Below are positions 45,511-55,269 of a DNA stretch of 64,000 bases, piece after piece (positions within the stretch are counted from its first letter, which is position 1; every line of letters starts with the position of its first letter). The position numbers and the translations under genes are program-made. The notes under the pieces are model-generated. The model was not told the DNA's origin, did not search any database, and was given only the letters and a program-made list of their open reading frames with translations. The DNA comes from Bacteroidales bacterium. GTDB taxonomy: Bacteria > Bacteroidota > Bacteroidia > Bacteroidales > UBA932. Location of the stretch: NCBI GenBank assembly GCA_016282145.1, contig JAEEJZ010000021.1, positions 1-64,000 of the forward strand, read 5' to 3'.

Positions 45511-48168
45511 ATGCATAAAACGCAAAAAAGACTTTCCATGGCCAAAACTCTCCTTTTCGCTGCTGCGTTAATGCTCGCAGCGACAAATGTTTCCGCAAAA
45601 AGCAGCGCTTGGGCACCTGCCGGCGACAACATAAAAACGCGCTGGGCCGCTCAGGTCAACCCCAACGCTCCCCTGCCCGAATATCCGCGTCCGCAGATGG
45701 TCCGCAGCGAGTGGGCAAACCTCAACGGCCTGTGGAATTACGGCATTACCGAAGCCTCTTCCGCCGATTTCAGCGTCGAAGGGCAGATTCTCGTCCCCTT
45801 CGCCGTAGAATCCTCGCTCTCCGGTGTAGCGCGCACCGTTACCGATACTGATGCGCTTTGGTACGAACGCACATTTACCGTTCCCTCCGCCTGGAAGGGC
45901 CGCAGAATCCTGCTGCACTTCGGCGCCGTGGACTGGAAAGCCGAGGTCTGGGTCAACGGGACCAAAATCGGCGAGCATACGGGCGGCTACTCGCCCTTCA
46001 GTTTCGACATCACCCCTGCGCTGCGCAAAAGTGGCAAGCAGACCCTCCGCGTGAAAGTGCTGGACGCCACGGACACTTCCTGGCAGCCGCGCGGCAAGCA
46101 GTGGATGATTCCCGACGGCATCTGGTACACGCCCGTCACCGGCATCTGGCAGACGGTCTGGATGGAACCCGTGCAGAGCGCGCACGTGAACGGCTACTAC
46201 GCGGTTTCCGATATTGACAAAGGCAGCATCAGACTCAGCATCGATGCCGAAGGCCTGCAGAGCGGCGACGTGCTCCGTTCCCGCCTGCTCGCGGACGGCG
46301 CCGTCATTTCCGAAGGCGAAGGCGCCGAGGTGCTGTTCAGCGTTCCCGAGCCCAAGCTATGGAGCCCCGACAGTCCTTTCCTCTACGATATCGACATTAC
46401 CATCGAACGCGAAAACGCTACCGTCGATGCCGTAAAGGGCTACACCGCCATGCGGAAAGTTTCCGTGTTCGAAGAACCGAAGCCCACGAAATACCACCGG
46501 ATCGCGCTGAACAACGAACCGCTTTTCCAGTACGGTCCGCTGGACCAGGGCTGGTGGCCCGACGGCCTCTACACCGCCCCTACCGACGAAGCGCTCCGCT
46601 ACGACCTCGAGCGCACCAAGGCCTGGGGCTACAATATGATCCGCAAGCACATCAAGGTGGAACCCGCCCGCTGGTACTGGTACTGCGACAGGATGGGCAT
46701 CCTGGTCTGGCAGGATATGCCCAGCATCGGCGACCACGACAAAGATGCGACCACCCGCAGCAAGGAACTCCAAAAGGCACAGAAAAACGTCTGGTCCTAT
46801 GATTCCTGGCTCGGCGGAACCGACTGCGTCGTTCCCCAGGAGTGGAAGGACAACTACTACAAGGAGTGGGGCGAGATCATCGACGCGCTCAAGGGCTTCC
46901 AGAGCATCGTCGTCTGGGTCCCTTTCAATGAAGCCTGGGGCCAGTTCGATACGCCGGAGGCCGTGCGCTTCACCCGCAAAAAAGACCCTACCCGCCTGAT
47001 CAATCCCGCATCGGGCGGCAATTATGACCTTTCCGAACTCGGAGACATCCTGGACGTACACCACTATTCACGGCCGATGATGAACATCTTCGAGCGCAAG
47101 GTGGTCAATGTCGTCGGAGAATACGGCGGCATCGGCCTGCCGGTGGAAGGTCATCTCTGGAAAGTCACCGACAAGAACTGGGGCTACGGCGGAGTCAAGA
47201 AGAATGCGAAACAGGCGCTGGACTACTATGAAGACTATGCCGCTATGCTCAAGGACCTCATCAAGACCGGCTGCGCCGCCGCCGTCTACACCCAGACCAC
47301 GGACGTTGAAACTGAAGTGAACGGCATCATGACCTACGACCGGGAAGTCGTCAAACTGGACGAAAAGAAACTCCACGAGATCAACCTGGACGTCATCTCC
47401 TCGATGACCAACACCAAGCCCGCCTTCCCCGCCAATCCCTTCGGAGGGAAAATCGCGATTACCGCACACCGCGGCTTCTGGAACTGCGAGGCGGCCGGCT
47501 TCAGCGAGAACACCATCGCCTCGCTCAAGGCGGCACAGGATGCCGGGCTCTGGGGCTCTGAATTCGATATCCACATCACGGCGGACGATGTCGTCATCGT
47601 CAATCACGATCCCGATATCAACGGGATGAAAATCGGCGACACCCCCTATGCCGAGTTGCTGCAGTATAAACTGCCCAACGGCGAATCCCGCCCTACCCTG
47701 GACGCTTACCTCGAGCAGGGCGCCAGGTCCAGGACGATGCTGGTGATGGAACTCAAGCCGCAGAAGGACTTCGGACGGGAGGACATGATGGTGGAGAAAT
47801 CGCTCGCCGCGCTGAAGGCGCACGGGCTTTACGACCCGTCCCGAGTGATGTTCATTTCCTTCAGCTGGCACATCTGCAAGCGCCTTGCCACAGAGGCGCC
47901 GGAATTCTACAATCAGTTCCTCGACGCGTATTATGCGCCCAAACGACTGCAGGAATATGGCATCAATGGACTGGACTATAAGTACAGCAAGTTGCTCCGG
48001 CACAAGGAGTGGGTGCAGGATGCGCACGAGCGCGGAATGACCGTCAATACCTGGACGGTGAACAAGGAGGAGGATATCCGGGCCGTCATCGATGCCGGCG
48101 TGGATGTCATCACCACCAATTTCCCACTGCTCGTCCGGCAACTGCTATCAGATAAGGAGTATAAATGA
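45511..48168 (+). CDS. GH2-family glycoside hydrolase fused to glycerophosphodiester phosphodiesterase domain
   Basis: 885 residues; signal peptide MHKTQKRLSMAKTLLFAAALMLAATNVSAK (start 45511 or 45538). Residues about 40-640 are a GH2 enzyme: sugar-binding domain (RSEWANLNGLWNYG, ALWYERTFTVPS), Ig-like domain, and a TIM barrel with acid/base E474 in VPFNEAWG and nucleophile E537 in NVVGEYGG. Residues about 648-885 are a GDPD domain: TAHRGFWNCEAAGFSENT, SEFDIHITADDVVIVNHD and the C-terminal GMTVNTWTVNKEEDIRAVIDAGVDVITTNFP. It acts outside the inner membrane and may release a sugar from, or cleave the phosphodiester of, a glycerophospho-sugar. The two domains are usually separate proteins. Divergent from the SpoT-like gene. 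Confidence 0.88.
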   Translation: MHKTQKRLSMAKTLLFAAALMLAATNVSAKSSAWAPAGDNIKTRWAAQVNPNAPLPEYPRPQMVRSEWANLNGLWNYGITEASSADFSVEGQILVPFAVESSLSGVARTVTDTDALWYERTFTVPSAWKGRRILLHFGAVDWKAEVWVNGTKIGEHTGGYSPFSFDITPALRKSGKQTLRVKVLDATDTSWQPRGKQWMIPDGIWYTPVTGIWQTVWMEPVQSAHVNGYYAVSDIDKGSIRLSIDAEGLQSGDVLRSRLLADGAVISEGEGAEVLFSVPEPKLWSPDSPFLYDIDITIERENATVDAVKGYTAMRKVSVFEEPKPTKYHRIALNNEPLFQYGPLDQGWWPDGLYTAPTDEALRYDLERTKAWGYNMIRKHIKVEPARWYWYCDRMGILVWQDMPSIGDHDKDATTRSKELQKAQKNVWSYDSWLGGTDCVVPQEWKDNYYKEWGEIIDALKGFQSIVVWVPFNEAWGQFDTPEAVRFTRKKDPTRLINPASGGNYDLSELGDILDVHHYSRPMMNIFERKVVNVVGEYGGIGLPVEGHLWKVTDKNWGYGGVKKNAKQALDYYEDYAAMLKDLIKTGCAAAVYTQTTDVETEVNGIMTYDREVVKLDEKKLHEINLDVISSMTNTKPAFPANPFGGKIAITAHRGFWNCEAAGFSENTIASLKAAQDAGLWGSEFDIHITADDVVIVNHDPDINGMKIGDTPYAELLQYKLPNGESRPTLDAYLEQGARSRTMLVMELKPQKDFGREDMMVEKSLAALKAHGLYDPSRVMFISFSWHICKRLATEAPEFYNQFLDAYYAPKRLQEYGINGLDYKYSKLLRHKEWVQDAHERGMTVNTWTVNKEEDIRAVIDAGVDVITTNFPLLVRQLLSDKEYK

Positions 48169-48222
48169 TTGATTTGTTTGACAATTTGAGAGAGCGGTGT
48201 GCGACTTTGTCAAACAAATCAA
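48169..48222 (+). promoter_or_regulatory. Perfect 16-bp inverted repeat in the V-ATPase operon leader
   Basis: TTGATTTGTTTGACAA (48169-48184) and TTGTCAAACAAATCAA (48207-48222) are exact reverse complements with a 22-base spacer, 15 bases before the atpE ATG. There is no T run, so it is not an ordinary terminator. It could be an operator, an RNA stem-loop or a processing site that separates the GH2-GDPD message from the V-ATPase message. Confidence 0.7.
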
Positions 48223-48236
48223 CAACAAATAGTACA

Positions 48237-48845
48237 ATGCAAGACAAACTACAAGAACTGACTGACAAACTGTATAACGAAGGTTTGTCGAAAGGAAAGG
48301 AAGAAGGCCAGCGCCTCCTGGATGAGGCGAAGGCCAAGGCGGAGGCCATCGTCGCCGAAGCCCGGGAACAGGCGGAGCAGATCGTCGAAGCGGCGAAGAA
48401 GAATGCCGCTGAACTGAAGACGAAGGCGGAATCCGATATCCGGAGTGCCTCCGCACAGGCCCTGCAGGCCACCCGCAAAGACATCGAGAACATCCTGCTG
48501 GAGGCCTCCTGCAAATCGCCGGTGAAAGCCGAACTGCGTGACACGGCCCTGCTGCAGGAAGTCATTACCGAGACGGCCCGGCATTTCAGCCCGGAAGCCC
48601 CCTGCGACCTGGCCCTCGTGCTGCCGGAGAATCTTCGCGGCGAGTTGGAGGACTGGGTAAGCGGGAAACTGGCCAAGACCCTGGACAGGGGCGTCAGCGC
48701 CACTTTCTCGAAGAAGATGGCGGGCGGATTCCGCATCGGCCCCGCGGACGGCAGTTGGTATGTCAATTTCTCCGACGAGAGTTTCAGCGCCCTGATCGCC
48801 GAATATCTGCGTCCGGTCACGAGAAAACTGCTTTTCGGTGAATAA
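48237..48845 (+). CDS. atpE: V-type ATP synthase subunit E
   Basis: 202 residues from ATG 48237 (MQDKLQELTDKLYNEGLSKGKEEG); the track start at 48165 covers the inverted repeat. The N-terminal half is a long charged helix with alanine/glutamate/lysine periodicity (KAKAEAIVAEAREQAEQIVEAAKKNAAEL), which forms the peripheral stalk coiled coil with subunit G/H in V-type ATPases. The C-terminal half is a mixed fold that binds the catalytic head. First gene of the V-ATPase operon; the DUF2764 gene overlaps its stop. Confidence 0.85.
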   Translation: MQDKLQELTDKLYNEGLSKGKEEGQRLLDEAKAKAEAIVAEAREQAEQIVEAAKKNAAELKTKAESDIRSASAQALQATRKDIENILLEASCKSPVKAELRDTALLQEVITETARHFSPEAPCDLALVLPENLRGELEDWVSGKLAKTLDRGVSATFSKKMAGGFRIGPADGSWYVNFSDESFSALIAEYLRPVTRKLLFGE

Positions 48846-49395
48846 TTACGCATATATCCTCGCCGCATTGCCCTCGCCGGAAGAGATCCTTTCGCTCTGC
48901 GATGAGGCCGACGCACGCCGGATCCGTTTTGTGATGGACGGATTCGAAGCGGATAAACTCGACGCAGACTTCTACGCCGAGGCGCGCCGTAGTCGCAGCC
49001 GCTTCATCCGCGAGTACTTCGACTACGACCGGCACCTGCGCAACCTCAAGGCACGCTGGCTCGGCGAAACGCTGGGGCTGGACGGCGAAAAAGACAGCAT
49101 CGTCTTCGAAGGGGATGAAAATGAATTCTTCGACGACGAAGCGCGTATCCTGGAGATTCTGCGCAGGAAAGATATCCTGGGCCGGGAGAAGGCGCTGGAC
49201 TCCCTGATGTGGGAAAAGGCGGACGAGATTACGCGGCTGGATGTTTTCAGCCTCGACCTCGTGCTCGCCTATGTCGCCAAGCAAATGACGGTGGAGCGCT
49301 GGTCGAAACTCGACGCAGAAGAGGGACGGCGCCTCCTTCGCAAACTGGTACAAGATTTAAGAAACACGAATATATGGCAACAACAGGAAAAGTGA
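48838..49395 (+). CDS. DUF2764 family protein of the V-type ATPase operon
   Basis: 185 residues, GTG start overlapping atpE by 8 bases. The opening NNYAYILAALPSPEEI and the alpha-helical body with YFDYDRHLRNLKARWLGE and WEKADEITRLDVFSLDLVLAYV match DUF2764, a family found in Bacteroidetes V-type ATPase operons between E and A. Its position and helical make-up suggest that it stands in for subunit C, the link between the head and the rotor. That is inference, as the family's biochemical role is not known to me. It overlaps atpA by 22 bases. Confidence 0.82.
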   Translation: MNNYAYILAALPSPEEILSLCDEADARRIRFVMDGFEADKLDADFYAEARRSRSRFIREYFDYDRHLRNLKARWLGETLGLDGEKDSIVFEGDENEFFDDEARILEILRRKDILGREKALDSLMWEKADEITRLDVFSLDLVLAYVAKQMTVERWSKLDAEEGRRLLRKLVQDLRNTNIWQQQEK

Positions 49396-51128
49396 CGGGC
49401 ATCGTCTCGAACCTCGTCACGGTGCAGGTGGACGGCCCCGTAGCGGAGAACGAACTCTGCTACGTATATCTGGGGGACACGCCCCTGCTGGCCGAGGTCA
49501 TCAAGGTAAGCGGCAACAACGCTTCCGTCCAGGTGTTTGAAAGCACCCGCGGCCTGCAGGGCGGCGACAAGGTGGAATTCCTCGGCAGGATGCTCGAGGT
49601 CACCCTCGGTCCCGGTCTGCTCTCCGGCACCTACGACGGTCTGGAAAACAACCTCGCCACGATGGAGGGTGTCTTCCTCAAGCGCGGCGAGTACACGGCG
49701 CCGCTGGACAAGAAAAAGAAGTGGGACTTCAAGCCGCTGGCCGCAGCCGGCGACAAGGTGGTGGCGGCGTCCTGGCTCGGTGAAGTCAAGGAAGGCTGGC
49801 TGCCCCATAAGATCATGGTCCCCTTCTCCTTCAAGGGAGAATATACGGTGGGCAGCATCGCTCCGGAGGGCAGCTACACCATCGAAGAGACCATTGCGAT
49901 CCTCATCGATGAGGAAGGGACCCAGGTTCCGGTCACGATGACGCAGAAATGGCCGGCGAAAATCGCCATCAAGGCCTACCGCGAAAAACCGCGTCCGCAG
50001 AAAATCATGGAGACGGGCGTGCGCGTGATCGACAGTTTCAACCCCATCGCCGAAGGCGGCACGGGCTTCATTCCCGGGCCTTTCGGCTGCGGCAAGACCG
50101 TGCTCCAGCACGCCATCGCCAAGCAGGGCGAAGCCGACGTCATCGTGATGGCCGCCTGCGGTGAGCGTGCCAACGAGGTGGTGGAAATCTTCACGGAGTT
50201 CCCGGAACTCGTCGATCCGCACACCGGCCGCAAACTGATGGAGCGTACCACCATCATCTGCAACACCTCCAATATGCCGGTCGCTGCGCGCGAGGCCTCG
50301 GTCTATACGGCGATGACGATTTGCGAATACTACCGGGCGATGGGACTTCGCTGCCTGCTGCTCGCGGATTCCACCTCGCGCTGGGCACAGGCGCTGCGAG
50401 AAATGTCCAACCGTATGGAGGAACTGCCCGGCGCCGATGCGTTCCCGGTGGACCTTTCCGCCATCATCTCGAACTTCTACGCCCGTGCGGGCATGGTCAT
50501 CCTGAACAACGGCGAGCGGGGCTCGGTCACCTTCATCGGCACCGTCTCCCCTGCCGGCGGCAACCTCAAGGAGCCCGTCACGGAGTCCACGAAGAAGGCG
50601 GCGCGCTGCTTCTACGCCCTCGAACAGAACCGGGCGGACCAGAAGCGCTACCCTGCCGTCAACCCCATCGATTCCTATTCCAAATACCTCGAATATCCCG
50701 AAATCTGCGAATGGCTCAACGCCCGCATCGAAGAGGGCTGGGTCGACAACGTGCTCAAGGCGAAGAACTACGTGCGCCGCGGCCGGGAAATGGCCGACCA
50801 GATCAACATCCTGGGTGACGACGGCGTACCCGTCTCCTACCACGAGGCCTACTGGAAGTCGGAACTGATCGACTTCGCCTTCCTCCAGCAGGACGCTTTC
50901 GACAGCATCGACGCCCTCTGCCCGATGGAAAGGCAGAAATATATGCTCGACCTGCTCCTTCAGATCTGCGACAAGGAATTCCACTTCGACGACTATGAAA
51001 AATGCCGCTCGTTCTTCAAGGAACTCATCAATACCCTGCGGCAGATGAACTACTCCGAGTGGGAGAGCGAAGATTTTTGTAAATATCAGGGTGAAATCAA
51101 GAAACGGCTTTCTGAAAATGGCAAATAA
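49374..51128 (+). CDS. atpA: V-type ATP synthase subunit A (catalytic)
   Basis: 584 residues from ATG 49374 (MATTGKVTGIVSNLVTVQVDG); the track ORF begins in another gene. This is the catalytic subunit: the Walker A motif GPFGCGKTVLQ, the A-type 'non-homologous' insertion after the N-terminal barrel (RGEYTAPLDKKKKWDF), ADSTSRWAQALREMSNRMEELPG and the C-terminal helical domain. It hydrolyses or makes ATP in the peripheral head and is coupled to Na+ or H+ flow through subunits I and K. Overlaps subunit B by 11 bases. Confidence 0.95.
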   Translation: MATTGKVTGIVSNLVTVQVDGPVAENELCYVYLGDTPLLAEVIKVSGNNASVQVFESTRGLQGGDKVEFLGRMLEVTLGPGLLSGTYDGLENNLATMEGVFLKRGEYTAPLDKKKKWDFKPLAAAGDKVVAASWLGEVKEGWLPHKIMVPFSFKGEYTVGSIAPEGSYTIEETIAILIDEEGTQVPVTMTQKWPAKIAIKAYREKPRPQKIMETGVRVIDSFNPIAEGGTGFIPGPFGCGKTVLQHAIAKQGEADVIVMAACGERANEVVEIFTEFPELVDPHTGRKLMERTTIICNTSNMPVAAREASVYTAMTICEYYRAMGLRCLLLADSTSRWAQALREMSNRMEELPGADAFPVDLSAIISNFYARAGMVILNNGERGSVTFIGTVSPAGGNLKEPVTESTKKAARCFYALEQNRADQKRYPAVNPIDSYSKYLEYPEICEWLNARIEEGWVDNVLKAKNYVRRGREMADQINILGDDGVPVSYHEAYWKSELIDFAFLQQDAFDSIDALCPMERQKYMLDLLLQICDKEFHFDDYEKCRSFFKELINTLRQMNYSEWESEDFCKYQGEIKKRLSENGK

Positions 51129-52440
51129 AGCATACCAGCGCACTTATACGCACCTGAGCGCCATCACCAAGGCGACGGTCTCCCTCGATGCCACGCACGT
51201 CGCCAACGACGAGCTGGCCTCCGTGGACGGACGTCTCGCCCAGGTCGTCAAGACCCGCGGAGGCAATGTCACGCTGCAGGTCTTCTCCGGTACCGAAGGC
51301 ATCCCCACCGACGCGGAAGTCTCCTTCCTCGGGGCACCTCCCTCGCTCAAGGTCGGCGAACAACTCTCCGGCCGCTTCTTCAATGCCTACGGCGCCCCCA
51401 TCGACGGCGGTCCGGAGGTGGAAGGCGAAGAGCGCGAGATCGGCGGTCCCTCGGTGAACCCCTACAAACGGCGCCAGCCCTCGGAACTGATTCCTACGGG
51501 CATCGCCGGCATCGACCTGAACAATACCCTGGTATCCGGACAGAAGATTCCTTTCTTCGCGGACCCGGACCAGCCTTATAACAAGGTGATGGCGGATGTG
51601 GCCCTGCGTGCGGACGTGGACAAGATCATCCTCGGCGGCATGGGCCTGAGCAACGACGATTATCTGTTCTTCCGGCAGCAGTTCGAGGCGGCCGGCGCAC
51701 TGGACCGCATCGTCTGCTTCATCAACACGACGGAGAATCCCCCCGTGGAGCGCCTGCTCATTCCCGACATGGCGCTGACCGCCGCGGAATACTTTGCCGT
51801 GGACAAGAACGAGAAGGTGCTGGTGCTGCTCACCGATATGACGCTCTACGCCGACGCCCTCTCCATCGTGAGCAACCGTATGGACCAGATTCCCTCGAAG
51901 GATTCGATGCCCGGTTCGCTCTACTCCGACCTCGCAAAGATTTACGAAAAGGCGGTGCAGCTGCCTTCCGGCGGCTCCATCACCATCATCGCCGTCACCA
52001 CGCTGAACGACGGGGACATCACCCACGCGATTCCGGACAATACGGGCTACATCACCGAAGGACAGCTCTTCCTTCGCGCCGACTCCGATTCCGGCTGCGT
52101 CATCGTGGACCCGTTCCGTTCGCTGAGCCGACTGAAACAACTCGTACAAGGGAAAAAGACGCGCGAGGATCACTCGCAGGTTATGAACGCCGGCGTGCGG
52201 CTCTATGCCGATGCGCAGAACGCCAAGACCAAACTCGAGAACGGATTCGACCTGTCCGACTACGACCTCCGCTGCCTCGACTACGCCAAGGAATACGCCA
52301 AGCGGCTGCTTTCCATCGACGTGAACATCCGCATCGACGAGATGCTGGATACCGCCTGGGAACTGTTCGGCAAGTATTTCAGCCCTGCCGAGACGGGCAT
52401 TAAGCAGGCTTTAGTAGACAAATACTGGAAGGGCAAATAA
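51118..52440 (+). CDS. atpB: V-type ATP synthase subunit B (regulatory)
   Basis: 440 residues from ATG 51118. Homologous to subunit A but without a P-loop, as normal for B: GQKIPFFADPDQPYNK replaces it. Landmarks are ERLLIPDMALTAAEYFAV, VLLTDMTLYADALSIVSNRMDQIPSKDSMPGSLYSDLAKIYEKA and TITIIAVTTLNDGDITHAIPDNTGYITEGQ shortened to its core. It forms the alternating hexamer with A. It overlaps subunit D by one base. Confidence 0.95.
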   Translation: MANKAYQRTYTHLSAITKATVSLDATHVANDELASVDGRLAQVVKTRGGNVTLQVFSGTEGIPTDAEVSFLGAPPSLKVGEQLSGRFFNAYGAPIDGGPEVEGEEREIGGPSVNPYKRRQPSELIPTGIAGIDLNNTLVSGQKIPFFADPDQPYNKVMADVALRADVDKIILGGMGLSNDDYLFFRQQFEAAGALDRIVCFINTTENPPVERLLIPDMALTAAEYFAVDKNEKVLVLLTDMTLYADALSIVSNRMDQIPSKDSMPGSLYSDLAKIYEKAVQLPSGGSITIIAVTTLNDGDITHAIPDNTGYITEGQLFLRADSDSGCVIVDPFRSLSRLKQLVQGKKTREDHSQVMNAGVRLYADAQNAKTKLENGFDLSDYDLRCLDYAKEYAKRLLSIDVNIRIDEMLDTAWELFGKYFSPAETGIKQALVDKYWKGK

Positions 52441-53044
52441 TGGCCATCAAGTTCCAATACAACAAGACCTCGCTGACGAACCTCGGGAAACAACTCAAGG
52501 TCCGGCAGAAAGCCCTTCCTACGTTGAAGAACAAGGAATCGGCACTGCGGGCGAGCGTACTGGGCGCCAAGGCCGAAGCCGAGCGCTATGAACGGCAACT
52601 CGAGCAGGCGATGCAGGGTTACGACTATCTCTCCGCCCTGTGGGATGAATTCGAGCCGGACCTGATCCGCATCAGCGATGTGGAGATGGGCACGGCGAAA
52701 GTGGCGGGCGTCAATACGCCGAAGATCGTCGAGATCCGCTACGAGATCCGTCCCTTCAACACCTTCGCCAAGCCCGCCTGGTTTGCCGACGGGGTGCGCA
52801 TCCTCAAGGAACTGACTCAACTTGGGCTGGAGAGCGAGGTGGCGGCCGAGAAGCGCCGCATCCTCGAATTTAACCGAAAAAAGACCACCCAGAAGGTCAA
52901 CCTGTACGAGAAAGTGCAGATTCCTGGCTACCAGGAAGCCATGCGTAAGATCAAACGCTATATGGAGGACGAGGAGAACCTCAGCAAGGCCTCGTCCAAG
53001 ATCGTCAAAACGCGGCACGCCGCTATGGAAGAGGAGGAAATGCG

Positions 53045-53048
<4 letters not shown>
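52440..53048 (+). CDS. atpD: V-type ATP synthase subunit D
   Basis: 202 residues, mostly two long helices, as expected of the central rotor shaft. The N-terminus IKFQYNKTSLTNLGKQLKVRQKALPTLKNKESAL and the C-terminal helix with KVNLYEKVQIPGYQEAMRKIKRYMEDEE are typical of subunit D. It turns inside the A3B3 head. One-base overlap (TAATG) with subunit B and a 4-base overlap with subunit I. Confidence 0.92.
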
Positions 53049-55203
<2,155 letters not shown>

Positions 55204-55219
55204 ATCAGGCGAGGAACGA

Positions 55220-55257
55220 AAAAAGAGCGGCGGGCCGGAATGGCTCGCCGCTCTTTT
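55220..55257. terminator. Bidirectional Rho-independent terminator after the V-ATPase operon
   Basis: The stem AAAAGAGCGGCGGGCC/GGCTCGCCGCTCTTTT with loop GGAAT has a T run on the right and an A run on the left. It separates the V-ATPase operon from the minus-strand phosphoesterase gene and can stop both transcripts. Confidence 0.88.
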
Positions 55258-55269
55258 ATGATTCGCTGC

